Source of the DNA: JAVBOV01 sp031550205
Lineage (GTDB): Bacteria; Pseudomonadota; Alphaproteobacteria; RF32; CAG-239
Length of the DNA: 48,675 bases
Direction: 5' to 3'
Assembly (NCBI GenBank): GCA_031550205.1
Contig: JAVBOV010000011.1
Span: 1-48,675 of the forward strand
In this document: positions 14,991 to 23,489 of the stretch, one piece after another
How positions within the stretch are numbered: position 1 is the first letter of the stretch
How the letters are laid out: every line of letters begins with the position of its first letter
Program-made: the position numbers and the translations under genes
Notes under the pieces: generated by a model
Databases searched by the model: none
What the model was told of the DNA's origin: nothing
What the model saw: the letters and a program-made list of their open reading frames with translations, nothing else

Positions 14991-15192
14991 GCCTTTGTGC
15001 AGATTTTTAGTTTTGTATGCGCAAGCTTTGTGTCTCTGCTCGAACGAAGCTTGACGTAGTGAGAGAACAAAGCGAGCAAATACAAAATATTAAAATCAAA
15101 CGCAGGCGAAAGCTTTTGGTTACTTTGTGCTACAAAGTAACGTAAAACCCTTGCAGGTAAAGTACTACAAAGACAATAAAGGTGAGATTGCC
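14991..15192 (+). repeat. GTTACTTT-hairpin dispersed element, copy 2
   Basis: Starts GCCTTTGTGCAGATTTTTAG and contains GAGCAAATACAAAATATT. The perfect hairpin GTTACTTTG-TGCTA-CAAAGTAAC (15119-15141) is followed by CTTGCAGGTAAAGTACTAC and a GAGATTGCC end. The outer ends are mutually complementary, so the front half can fold as a long stem. Confidence 0.85.
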
Positions 15193-15200
15193 AGTCGCTG

Positions 15201-15233
15201 ACCCCTCCCAACCTCCCCTTAAAAGGGGAGGAG
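15201..15233. repeat. CCTCCCC-type palindrome
   Basis: ACCTCCCCTTAAAAGGGGAG, preceded by ACCCCTCCCA. Confidence 0.65.
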
Positions 15234-15262
15234 AATAATAAAAGCAATGACATTTATACCAC

Positions 15263-15291
15263 AAAAAACCTCCCTTACCGGGAGGTTTTTT
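15263..15291 (-). terminator. Intrinsic terminator of the 15323 small gene
   Basis: 12 bp stem AAAAAACCTCCC / GGGAGGTTTTTT with a TTACC loop, 31 bases beyond the small minus-strand gene. It would also terminate plus-strand transcription from typA. Confidence 0.88.
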
Positions 15292-15322
15292 ACCTTAGGA
15301 GAATGAAAATTTTAAAAACTAA

Positions 15323-15544
15323 TTATCTTCCCTGTTCTTTAGACATAGAACTATTATTTCTAGCCTCAGCCGCCTTCACAACCCTCAATCCCAATTCTGG
15401 CTCAACAGACATCAGATCAGCCGCAGGAGAAATAATCTCGATTCCTCCCTCTTTGGTAAATGCAGACCTGCAAGTAGGCTCGCAATTTGAAGCTAAAGCA
15501 TCCTCAAGCTCTTTAGATTTAATAAATTTCGTTTCTTTATCCAT
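15323..15544 (-). CDS. Small hypothetical protein (73 aa)
   Basis: MDKETKFIKSKELEDALASN begins a small, charged soluble protein with an ELEDAL helix, a CEPTCRSAFTKEGGIE segment with two cysteines and a helical RVVKAAEARNN end. The ATG at 15544 is preceded by AGGAAGG at ideal spacing, better than an ATG 12 codons upstream. A strong terminator follows. No family is recognised. A plus-strand frame over the same bases (15303-15596) has no ribosome site and is not preferred. Confidence 0.5.
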   Translation of the reverse strand: MDKETKFIKSKELEDALASNCEPTCRSAFTKEGGIEIISPAADLMSVEPELGLRVVKAAEARNNSSMSKEQGR

Positions 15545-15707
15545 GTTATTATCCTTCCTAAATTTCTTTCTTTTGTCCATTATCGCAATTAATTAAACTT
15601 TTGTCAACAACAAAATTGCGATAAACTCACAAACTATATAGATTTAATCCGAAGCTTAACATATAATACACCAAAATCAATAAAATATTCTTAATAGGCC
15701 ACACCCA

Positions 15708-17309
15708 ATGTCTCTTCTCAAATCCATCGCCACTTTCGGCAGTTTCACGGTCTTAAGCCGCATCACCGGCTTTGTTCGCGACATCATCCTGGCCAAATAT
15801 CTTGGCGCCGGCCTGGTTTCAGACGCCTTTTTTGTCAGTTTCAAACTGCCCAACCTCTTCCGCAGCCTTTTTGCCGAAGGCGCGTTCAACTCCGCCTTCG
15901 TGCCCATCTTTTCACAAAAACTTTCCAAAGACAACCCCAAAGACGCTGAAAACTTCGCCATTGCCACCATTTCTCTCTTAAGCTTTGTCTTGCTCATTTT
16001 CATTATTTTAATGGAAATCTTCATGCCCTATGTGGTCATCATCCAGGCCCCGGGCTTCGTTGCTGATGACGGCAAAATCGAGCTTGCCACCTACCTCTCG
16101 CGCATCATGTTTCCGTTCTTACTTTTGATTTCAATTGTTTCCTTCCAATCCGGCATCTTAAACTCTCTGGGCAAGTTTGCCGCTCCGGCTGCTGCTCCTG
16201 TCATCTTAAATGTGGTCATGGCCATATCGGTCTTTGTGCTTTGGCCGCTCGGCAGTTCTCCGGCGCAAAGTTTTGCCATCGGCGTCACCGCCGCCGGCTT
16301 TTTAGAGGTAATCTGGTTAAATTATTATATCCGCAAAGAAAACATCCACTTAAAACCGCGTTTTGACATTTTCACCATCGCCCGCGACAAAGACACCCGC
16401 ACTTTGTTCAAGCGCATGGCCCCAAGCGTTTTAGGCTCCGGCATATATCAAATCAACGTCATGGTTTCCACCATCATTGCCTCCTTAGTCGGCTCCGGCG
16501 CCATCTCTTGGCTCTATTACGCCACCCGCCTGCAGCAGCTGCCCTTGGGCGTGGTTGGCGCCGCCATTGGCGTGGCGGTCCTCCCGCTGCTATCCAAACA
16601 GCTTAAAGTCAAAGATTTTGAAGAAGCTGAAAAAACCATGTCGCAGGCCGTTGAATATGGCGCCATTCTCTCCATTCCCGCCATGTTCGCACTAATCGCT
16701 CTGGCCGAACCCATCATCAACATCCTTTTCCAATATGGCGAATTCGGCAGTTTTGAAACACAAATGACCGCCAAAGCTCTTATTCCTTTTGCCATCGGCA
16801 TGCCGCCGTTTATCGCCGTCAAAGCCTTAAGTCAAAACTTTTTTGCCCGCGGAGACACCAAAACTCCGGTCAAATATGCCTTTATCTCCTTTGTGGTCAA
16901 CATTGTCTTTGCGCTCCTCTTAATGGGGCCTTTCGGCCACGTCGGCATTGCCTATGCCTCCACTCTCTCCGCCTTTGTCTCCTTTTATCAATTTGAACGC
17001 GGCTTAAAGAAAAGAAAACAGTGGGCATTTTCCGCTCCCTTAATCAAAGAAATTCTCAAAATCACCCTTGCTTCCTTCCTCATGACTGCGGCCGTAACCT
17101 TAACCTCTGCCGGTTTTGACCTCTGGCTTGGCGGCTGGCTTAACCTTCATGTCTTCGTCAAAATCCCGATTTTGGGCTTTTTATGCGCTTTAGGTGTTGC
17201 AACTTTCGTCTTTACCGCTAATATATTAAAGGTTAAAAGCATCAACCACATATTGAGCCTTACCGCCTCAATCGCAAGGAAGAAAAATGTCAAGAAGCCT
17301 GTTTCATAA
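15708..17309 (+). CDS. murJ: Lipid II flippase MurJ (MviN)
   Basis: A 533-residue MOP-superfamily membrane protein with about 14 hydrophobic segments. It flips the peptidoglycan precursor lipid II from cytoplasm to periplasm. The N-terminus SIATFGSFTVLSRITGFVRD, followed by DAFFVSFKLPNLFRSLFAEGAF, is the diagnostic MurJ region with the essential arginines. TRLQQLPLGVVGAAIGVAVL (central) and NFFARGDTKTPVKYA are also typical. It starts a plus-strand group with the DUF2333 gene (23-base overlap) and the Bax-like gene. Confidence 0.96.
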   Translation: MSLLKSIATFGSFTVLSRITGFVRDIILAKYLGAGLVSDAFFVSFKLPNLFRSLFAEGAFNSAFVPIFSQKLSKDNPKDAENFAIATISLLSFVLLIFIILMEIFMPYVVIIQAPGFVADDGKIELATYLSRIMFPFLLLISIVSFQSGILNSLGKFAAPAAAPVILNVVMAISVFVLWPLGSSPAQSFAIGVTAAGFLEVIWLNYYIRKENIHLKPRFDIFTIARDKDTRTLFKRMAPSVLGSGIYQINVMVSTIIASLVGSGAISWLYYATRLQQLPLGVVGAAIGVAVLPLLSKQLKVKDFEEAEKTMSQAVEYGAILSIPAMFALIALAEPIINILFQYGEFGSFETQMTAKALIPFAIGMPPFIAVKALSQNFFARGDTKTPVKYAFISFVVNIVFALLLMGPFGHVGIAYASTLSAFVSFYQFERGLKKRKQWAFSAPLIKEILKITLASFLMTAAVTLTSAGFDLWLGGWLNLHVFVKIPILGFLCALGVATFVFTANILKVKSINHILSLTASIARKKNVKKPVS

Positions 17310-18279
17310 AATCTTTATCAGACCGTTTCAAAAGCTTGCCCGGTTCTTAAGCTCCTGGGGGCATGCCGTGGCTTTCTGCATTTTTGCTGTTGTCTTCCTA
17401 TATTATCCCTTCGGCGGCGCCAAAATGCACGCCTTAAGCAAATTCACCGAATATGAAGCCGCCGCGCCTGAGCCCAACAATTCCGCCACAGTTGAAACCT
17501 TGGCCTTCATCATTGACCAAGAGGTTAACCAAAACTATTGGACGCCGGCTCTGCCTTTCTTTTTTCCGTCATATTTCTTGGATAATATGCCCAGCTACCA
17601 GCTTGGCATCCTCTCCTCCTTAACCAATTTTTCTGCCGCCTTTTCCAAAAAAATCAGCAACAAAATTGTTGATGAAACTTCTCCGGGACGCCTCAAAGAA
17701 GCCGCCCAATTTCTAAACGACAACGGCAAAACCTGGCTTTTTTCAACTGAAAAAAAGCTAACCTCGTCTTCCGCTTCTGATTTCCGCCGCGCCCGCAAAC
17801 AATACTTAAAATATGACAATGAACTGGCAAAAGGCTCTGAAATATTTTATAAAAATCCTGAAGACTTGGCCTTTTTTGTAACCGAAATCAGCAAAAGCCT
17901 TAATCAAAGCCAAATCGAGCTTGAAAAACAAATCAGAGAAGAAAACAGCTCCTTCATAGATTTCAAAGCCGACAACATCTTTTATTACCATCAGGGGCGC
18001 ATGTATGCATATCTGCTCATTTTAAAAGGCCTTGGCCGCGATTATAAAGACATCATTGTTGAGCACAATCTTTACCACAGTTGGGTAAAAACCCTCAAGG
18101 CCTTGGAAGACGGCGTAAAGCTTTCTCCCTTAACCGTCAGAAACGCCGCTCTCAATTCGTCGATTGCCCCCAATCATCTTGATTATCTGGCCTTTGACTG
18201 TTTAAAAGCCCAAAAAGCCATGCAAACCATCAGCTTAAAACTGGGAGATAAGCAGCTTGATGAAGAAAAAACTAACTAG
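17287..18279 (+). CDS. DUF2333-family inner-membrane protein
   Basis: The 330-residue protein has one membrane segment at about residues 23-42 and the rest probably periplasmic. The pattern VETLAFIIDQEVN...NYWTPALPFFFPSYFLDNMP, then YQLGI, resembles the uncharacterised DUF2333 family of proteobacteria, and the C-terminal half is helical. AAGGAAG precedes the ATG, which lies inside the murJ end. The neighbours (lipid II flippase and glucosaminidase) suggest a wall-related role, which is inference. Confidence 0.7.
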   Translation: MSRSLFHKIFIRPFQKLARFLSSWGHAVAFCIFAVVFLYYPFGGAKMHALSKFTEYEAAAPEPNNSATVETLAFIIDQEVNQNYWTPALPFFFPSYFLDNMPSYQLGILSSLTNFSAAFSKKISNKIVDETSPGRLKEAAQFLNDNGKTWLFSTEKKLTSSSASDFRRARKQYLKYDNELAKGSEIFYKNPEDLAFFVTEISKSLNQSQIELEKQIREENSSFIDFKADNIFYYHQGRMYAYLLILKGLGRDYKDIIVEHNLYHSWVKTLKALEDGVKLSPLTVRNAALNSSIAPNHLDYLAFDCLKAQKAMQTISLKLGDKQLDEEKTN

Positions 18280-19096
18280 TTTTCTGCTTTTTTGCATGTT
18301 TTTTGCAGGAAATGCTCAGGCATTAACTGTAAATGAACTTAAAGAAACCTTCAAAGAGCACCAATATAAAGACTATATCTACATGCCAAAATGGCAATAT
18401 CCGCCGGTTTTTATCAACTCTCTTCCCTCCAACTGGGCAAGCATCAAAGATTCCTCCGAGCGCAACCGCCTGTTCATTATGATTTTGACCCCTTTAGCGC
18501 TTAAGGTTAACCTTGAAATTTCCGTTGAAAGAGACGAACTGCTGCTGCTTGAATATGAATTTTTAAAAAACGAAGGCTTAACTGAAAAACAACAGCAAAC
18601 CCTTGAAAATGCAGCAAAAAAATATGACGTATTCACCAGGCTGCAAGGTTTCCGCCGCAGCAGATTTTTGTTTGAAAAACTAAAAGAGAAAATAGATACC
18701 GTGCCTCCCTCCATCTTAATTGCCGCCGCCGCCATAGAAAGCAACTGGGGCGATAGTCCCGCCGCCATCAAAGGCAATTCCTTATACAAAGAAAAAAATT
18801 GGTATTCAACCGAAGGCCTGGAAACCGGAGATAAAGAAGACGCAAGCTACAAAATCAAAACCTTCCCCGACCTCATCTCATCCATGCGCTCCTACGCCTT
18901 AAAAATCAATTCCAGCCTAAATTACGACCAATTTCGCATCGTCCGCGCAGAACTGAGATATCGTGAAAAGCCTCTCATTGGCCGAAACATGGTTCATACC
19001 ATGATATTTGACTCGAACCTTGAAAATTTTGCCGGACTTTTGGACTACACCATCACTTTTTATGAACTGACCAACTTGGATGAGGCGTACTTGTAA
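18260..19096 (+). CDS. Bax-like glucosaminidase-domain protein
   Basis: A 278-residue exported protein with a signal peptide (KKKLTSFLLFCMFFAGNAQA). The C-terminal part has the glucosaminidase fold signature AAAIESNWGDSPAAIKGNSLY, the pattern of E. coli Bax, with the likely catalytic Glu in IESNWG. Such enzymes cut the glycan strand of peptidoglycan. KTFPDLISSMRSYALKIN matches the later conserved helix. The ATG at 18260 overlaps the end of the DUF2333 gene by 20 bases, so the two are co-transcribed. Confidence 0.85.
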   Translation: MKKKLTSFLLFCMFFAGNAQALTVNELKETFKEHQYKDYIYMPKWQYPPVFINSLPSNWASIKDSSERNRLFIMILTPLALKVNLEISVERDELLLLEYEFLKNEGLTEKQQQTLENAAKKYDVFTRLQGFRRSRFLFEKLKEKIDTVPPSILIAAAAIESNWGDSPAAIKGNSLYKEKNWYSTEGLETGDKEDASYKIKTFPDLISSMRSYALKINSSLNYDQFRIVRAELRYREKPLIGRNMVHTMIFDSNLENFAGLLDYTITFYELTNLDEAYL

Positions 19097-19167
19097 CAAA
19101 AATTTAACAGGATTTTAATTAAATTCTGGTGTAATATATACTTATGTATAGGTATCAGAGGTGAACA

Positions 19168-20280
19168 ATGAATCCTTATAACGAAATTTTGAGCAAAAAA
19201 GACCTCGAGCTCTTGTCCAAAAATCCTTCGGTTGATAACAAACGCAAGGCTGTACGTAAGGTTGCCGATTATTATAAAGGCAAAATCATCTCTGAAAAAG
19301 AATTAAAACTGACTGAAGATATTTTCCGCGTTGTGGTTAAAGATATTGAGATTGAAGTCAGAAGAATTCTCGCCGAAAGCCTGCAAAACGCCAAAAATAT
19401 TCCTCAAGACATTGTCAAAAAATTAGTCAACGACGAAAACAGCGTCGCCGTTCCTTTCATCAAATATTACGGCGATTTAACCAACCAAGACCTAATAGAC
19501 ATTATCGAATTTCAAAATCCTGAAAAACAAAAAGCCGTAGCCGGCCGAAAAAATTTATCTGAAGACATTTCCGATTACATTGCCGCCAAATGCTCCGAAG
19601 ACGTTATAAATGTTCTGGTCTCCAATGAAACCGCCAGAATCATCGAGCCCACTTTTAACAAAATCGTCGACCGTTATCCGGAAAGCAAAAAAATCAACAA
19701 AAGTCTGGTATATCGTTCCAAACTGCCCGTTCCCATTGTTGAAAGAATTGTAAACTCTCTCTCTGAAGACCTGCAGGAGCGTTTGGTTACGCATCACGAT
19801 CTTCCCAATAACCTTGTTGCCGACATTGTTGAACAGGTAAAAGAAAAAGCCATTTTAAAAATTTCCGAAGACTATAATTCAGATAAAAAAATCAAAGAAT
19901 TGGTTGAGCAGCTCTATAATTCCGAACGCCTGTCCCATTCTTTAATGGTTCGTTCCATCTGCATGGGCGATTTGCGCTTCTTTGAATATGCCTTGTTTTA
20001 CATCACCAAATTGCCCATTGTTGAGATTAGAAAGGTGCTGTTTAACATCGAGGCCGACTTTGTAATCAGAAACCTTTTGCGCAAAGCCTTAATTCCGCAG
20101 AATATGTTTCCTGCAGTGTTCAGTGCCTTAAAGACCATCAAAGACATAAAGTTTGACTGCCGCAAGAACAATCCTCACAGTTTCTCGCATAAGGTCATTG
20201 AAAGAATTCTTTCTGTTGAAAGCTCCGGCGAAGAACTATCGGCCGAGGACATCGATTACCTTATTTCTAAAATCAGCTAG
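19168..20280 (+). CDS. DUF2336-family protein
   Basis: A 370-residue, all-helical cytoplasmic protein. It has HEAT-like repeated units (for example VRRILAESLQNAKNIPQDIV and LVYRSKLPVPIVERIVNSL) typical of the alphaproteobacterial DUF2336 family, whose function is not established. It lies 11 bases before the HD-GYP gene and ends with its own in-frame TAG, so a shared operon is likely. CAGAGGTGAAC gives a good ribosome site. Confidence 0.8.
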   Translation: MNPYNEILSKKDLELLSKNPSVDNKRKAVRKVADYYKGKIISEKELKLTEDIFRVVVKDIEIEVRRILAESLQNAKNIPQDIVKKLVNDENSVAVPFIKYYGDLTNQDLIDIIEFQNPEKQKAVAGRKNLSEDISDYIAAKCSEDVINVLVSNETARIIEPTFNKIVDRYPESKKINKSLVYRSKLPVPIVERIVNSLSEDLQERLVTHHDLPNNLVADIVEQVKEKAILKISEDYNSDKKIKELVEQLYNSERLSHSLMVRSICMGDLRFFEYALFYITKLPIVEIRKVLFNIEADFVIRNLLRKALIPQNMFPAVFSALKTIKDIKFDCRKNNPHSFSHKVIERILSVESSGEELSAEDIDYLISKIS

Positions 20281-20291
20281 AGAGAAAAAAC

Positions 20292-21971
20292 ATGCCTCTC
20301 AACCTTGAAATATTAAACGACCTCTTAGATGTTAATACCTTAATTCAAAAAGAAAAAGACTACATGGTCGTAATTGATAAGCTGATGGAAATTGCTTCCA
20401 AAGCCTGCAACTCCGAAGGATGTTTCTTTTATACCTTGAACAATGACTATTTCTTCAGCCTTGACTACAGCTTCAATAAAAAGCTTAACATTCGCAAAAT
20501 CGGCTCTGAAAATATGTCCGACTTCCCTACTTTCAACTTAAACGAAAGCCGCTTAAAGTCCAAAAAAAGCTTTGTTGAAACCTGTGCCCTTAACTCCGAG
20601 TTGATAATTGCCAACAACGCCTACGGCGAAATCAATTACGATAATTCTTTTTTTGAAAAATTTGATGAAGACAACAACTACCGCACAACTTCTGTTTTAA
20701 GCGTGCCCATCATCAGCCGCCGCAGCGTGGTTATCGGCGTGGCTCAGTTCATAAACCCCAAAGATGCCAAGGGCAAAGTAATATCCTTTACCGAAGAAAT
20801 GCAAAAAAATATTCTGGCCATTTGTTCTCTGTCTGCCATAATTTTAGAAAACCGGCGCTTAAGAGAAGCCTACATTCAGCTTTTAGAATCTTTTATCGAG
20901 GTTTTGGCCCGCGCCATTGACGCCAAATCGCCGTATACCGGCGCCCACTGCCAGAGAGTCCCCGTAATTGCCAGACTTTTGGCCACTGCCGCCGTCAGCC
21001 AGGACACCGGACCTCTAAAAGAATTTGAAATGAGCCAAGACGACTGGTATTCCCTGCACATTGCCTCTTGGCTGCACGACTGTGGCAAAGTCACCACGCC
21101 GGACTATGTGGTGGACAAAGCCACCAAACTTGAAACCATTTACAACCGTATCCATGAAATCCGCGACCGTTTTGAAATTTTGCGCCGCGACGCTCATATT
21201 GAATATTTAAAAAAGCGCCTCAACAACACGGCTTCTCAAGAAACCCTGCAGGCAGAATTTGTTGCTAAAATTAAGAACCTTGAAGAAGATTACGAGTTCA
21301 TTGCCCGCTGCAACATCGGCGATACCGAGCTCACCGATGAAGACATCGCCAAACTTGAAAAACTCTCTGAAACCACTTTCACTCGCTATTTCAGCCGTAT
21401 GAAGGGGCTTTCCTGGGCTGAAAGAGACAACATTAAAGACCAAGAGGCCTATGATAAACCGGCCATTGAAAAACTTCTGCAAGACCGCGACGACCACCAC
21501 TTTAAGAGATATAACTATGGCGAGCTTTATAACCTTTGCGTCAAGCGCGGCACCATCAACCGCGAGGAAAGAGAAAAAATTAACGAACACATTGTCGTAA
21601 CCATAGATATGTTGAAAGCTCTGCCTTTCCCAAAAGAGTTGGTCAACGTTGTTGAATATGCCGGCAACCACCATGAACGCATTGACGGCAAGGGATACCC
21701 TAACGGCTTAACTGGCAGTCAAATGTCCATTCCCGCCAAAATAATGGCCATTGCCGACATCTTTGAAGCCTTAACCGCCAGCGACCGTCCTTATAAAGAA
21801 CCCAAAAAACTCTCCGAAGTCTTACGCATTATGAAAGATATGAAAGACACCGGCCATATCGACCCTGAGCTTTTCCGCATTTTCATTTCAAATGAGGTTT
21901 ACCAAGACTACGCCGACCAATATATGAACCCCCAGCAAGTAGACGAAGTTAACCCCACGGATTATTTATAA
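20292..21971 (+). CDS. GAF-type sensor with HD-GYP c-di-GMP phosphodiesterase domain
   Basis: A 559-residue protein. The N-terminal ~190 residues look like a GAF domain (LSVPIISRRSVVIGVAQFIN near its end). A helical linker leads to an HD-GYP domain: TGAHCQRV (~216), WLHDCGKVTTPD (~260) and NHHERIDGKGYPNGL (~458), then ADIFEALTASDRPYK. HD-GYP enzymes hydrolyse cyclic di-GMP to pGpG or GMP using two or three metals. A charged helical stretch of roughly 130 residues is inserted between the HD and GYP parts, as in a known subset of such proteins. The signal sensed is unknown. Confidence 0.9.
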   Translation: MPLNLEILNDLLDVNTLIQKEKDYMVVIDKLMEIASKACNSEGCFFYTLNNDYFFSLDYSFNKKLNIRKIGSENMSDFPTFNLNESRLKSKKSFVETCALNSELIIANNAYGEINYDNSFFEKFDEDNNYRTTSVLSVPIISRRSVVIGVAQFINPKDAKGKVISFTEEMQKNILAICSLSAIILENRRLREAYIQLLESFIEVLARAIDAKSPYTGAHCQRVPVIARLLATAAVSQDTGPLKEFEMSQDDWYSLHIASWLHDCGKVTTPDYVVDKATKLETIYNRIHEIRDRFEILRRDAHIEYLKKRLNNTASQETLQAEFVAKIKNLEEDYEFIARCNIGDTELTDEDIAKLEKLSETTFTRYFSRMKGLSWAERDNIKDQEAYDKPAIEKLLQDRDDHHFKRYNYGELYNLCVKRGTINREEREKINEHIVVTIDMLKALPFPKELVNVVEYAGNHHERIDGKGYPNGLTGSQMSIPAKIMAIADIFEALTASDRPYKEPKKLSEVLRIMKDMKDTGHIDPELFRIFISNEVYQDYADQYMNPQQVDEVNPTDYL

Positions 21972-22663
21972 TGTTAAAAATACATACGATTCTCTGCCGC
22001 CCTCGCATCATGGACAATTATGCCTATTTGATAATTGATGAAGAAACCGGGGTCTCAGCAATCATCGACCCCTCGGAAGTTGCCCCGATTGTTAAAACCT
22101 GCCATTTCTTAAATCTAAAGCCTGATTATATCTTAAACACCCACCACCACTTTGACCACGTTGAAGGCAATTTAGAGCTAAAAGCGCTGTACGGCGCCAA
22201 CATTGTCGGAAGAGGCAAAAAAATCCCGGGTTTAGACATTGAAGTCGGTGAAACCTTCATCCTCGGCAACTCTCAGGCCAACATAATCTCCGCCGAAGGC
22301 CACGCCAAGAGCCACGTTTTATACCATTTTGCCCAAAGCAAAGCTCTCTTCACCGGAGACATCTTGTTCAACCTCTGCATCGGCGGCCTTTTTGAAGGAA
22401 CCGAGGAAGAAATGTTTGAATCCATGCGAAAAATCAAAAGCTTACCTGATGAAACCTTATTCTACCCCGGCCACGAATACACCAAACACGCCGCGGCTTT
22501 TGCCTTAAGATACGGCGGAGAAGGCGCCAAAGCTTATGTTGAAAAAGCCAAAAAGAACTTGGCTCAAGGCTTGCCTGCCGGCCCCTTCACGCTGGGTGAA
22601 GAAAAACAAGCCAACCCCTACCTCAAAGCCCAAACCTTAGAAGAATTTAAGAGTCTATTTTAA
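21971..22663 (+). CDS. gloB: Metallo-beta-lactamase-fold hydrolase, glyoxalase II-like
   Basis: A 230-residue enzyme with all metal ligands of glyoxalase II: NTHHHFDHVEGN, AEGHAKSH, FTGDILF and YPGHEYT. The C-terminal ANPYLKA supplies the typical substrate-binding end. The likely reaction is hydrolysis of S-lactoylglutathione to D-lactate and glutathione in methylglyoxal detoxification. The start overlaps the HD-GYP stop (TAATG), so it is translationally coupled. Another thioesterase activity within this family is possible. Confidence 0.85.
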   Translation: MLKIHTILCRPRIMDNYAYLIIDEETGVSAIIDPSEVAPIVKTCHFLNLKPDYILNTHHHFDHVEGNLELKALYGANIVGRGKKIPGLDIEVGETFILGNSQANIISAEGHAKSHVLYHFAQSKALFTGDILFNLCIGGLFEGTEEEMFESMRKIKSLPDETLFYPGHEYTKHAAAFALRYGGEGAKAYVEKAKKNLAQGLPAGPFTLGEEKQANPYLKAQTLEEFKSLF

Positions 22664-22825
22664 CAAACACATCCGTGTCATTGCGAGCGAAAGCGCGGCA
22701 ATCCAACAAATAATATGGCAAATTTCCCCTGGATCCCTCGCATATTTTACAATTTTCTTATCCGCACTCCTTACAGTCGACGCGGGAAAATCACAAAATA
22801 TGCTCTGGATGACAAGGATAGTTTT
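22664..22825. repeat. Palindromic elements in the gloB / 22935 gap
   Basis: GTCATTGCGAGCGAAAGCGC then GGCAATCCAAC, followed by GGATCCCTCGCATATTTTAC...AAAATATGC then TCTGGATGAC, an imperfect palindrome. Same general class as other ...GTCAT/GGATCC elements here, with a private interior. Confidence 0.55.
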
Positions 22826-22838
22826 TTGTAACAAAACT

Positions 22839-22866
22839 TTAACATGACTCTCTCTCTCTCTAGAAT
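22839..22866 (+). promoter_or_regulatory. Predicted promoter with a (CT)7 tract as spacer
   Basis: TTAACA (22839-22844) and TAGAAT (22861-22866) are separated by 16 bases, almost all of them a CT dinucleotide tract (22848-22861). Slippage in such a tract changes the -35/-10 distance and can switch a promoter on and off. The downstream gene starts at 22935. Confidence 0.4.
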
Positions 22867-22934
22867 CTGTTATAGTCAGAGATGTAATAACCTAATTAAC
22901 TTGTTAATATTATTAATCTTTAAAAATAAAAATT

Positions 22935-23423
22935 ATGAAAACAATCGTAGTAATTGGCATTATTGTTATTGCCATAATTATCTTAATTCTGATTATCCGC
23001 AGTTCAAATTTTTCAACCCGCTTAAAAATAGCAAGGGAAGAAAAAGATAAACTGCTTGAAAGAGTTAAAGAAGGAAACATTTTAGTTAAAAGCCTTTGCG
23101 AACAACTCAGAGCAAGCCTCCAAAGTAATCTTAATGGTGCTGAACTGGAAATAACCTTAGAAAATGCAATATGCTTCAGAGATATTTTCCCAATATTGTA
23201 TTTTCAACAAATGGTTTATGTTCCTATTCTCAAGGACAATGGTAACTCTGGCTTCGTGTTGGTCGGTGCAGTAGAGCATTCCTCATCACGTTGGAAAAAT
23301 GGAAAGACAGGCTATTCTGACAACAATCCCAAAGGAAGCATAATTCCTTTAGAGCGCCTGGAGGAAATAAATAAAGCTATTGGAGACAACGCTATGATCT
23401 CGTACACCGCAACAAGAATTTAG
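22935..23423 (+). CDS. Hypothetical protein with one N-terminal membrane segment
   Basis: The 162-residue protein is not recognised. A very hydrophobic N-terminus (MKTIVVIGIIVIAIIILILI) anchors it, followed by a coiled-coil-like stretch (LKIAREEKDKLLERVKEG) and a soluble mixed alpha/beta domain. The leader TTAATCTTTAAAAATAAAAA then TT before the ATG has no Shine-Dalgarno sequence. This matches the class of leaders before the 7570, 11612, 11970 and 12636 genes. A (CT)7-containing promoter lies ~70 bases upstream. Confidence 0.7.
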   Translation: MKTIVVIGIIVIAIIILILIIRSSNFSTRLKIAREEKDKLLERVKEGNILVKSLCEQLRASLQSNLNGAELEITLENAICFRDIFPILYFQQMVYVPILKDNGNSGFVLVGAVEHSSSRWKNGKTGYSDNNPKGSIIPLERLEEINKAIGDNAMISYTATRI

Positions 23424-23432
23424 CTTAAACAC

Positions 23433-23463
23433 AAAAGCGCTCCCCCTAAAAAGGGAGTGTTTT
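23433..23463 (+). terminator. Intrinsic terminator of the 22935 gene
   Basis: AAAGCGCTCCC pairs with GGGAGTGTTTT (two G-T wobbles) around a CCTAAAAA loop, followed by a T-rich run. Confidence 0.7.
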
Positions 23464-23489
23464 CATTTTCACCTTATTTCCCCCTCTTT

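Larger units (their letters stand above)
14747..15322. other. 576 bp repeat-filled gap after typA
   Basis: Holds, in order, the 14757-14837 hairpin element, CCAGGATAAATC...TCTCTGGATCTCTCGACAAG followed by CTCGAGATGAC, copy 2 of the GTTACTTT element, a CCTCCCC palindrome and a terminator. Open frames here (for example 14777-15253 on the minus strand) are only repeat translations. No gene is visible. Confidence 0.7.

Noticed and set aside
14777..15253. 158-codon minus-strand open frame after typA
   Set aside because: Consists of translated dispersed repeats; the same repeats elsewhere carry stops in this frame.
15303..15596. 97-codon plus-strand open frame
   Set aside because: Overlaps the better-supported minus-strand small gene; no ribosome site at its ATG.
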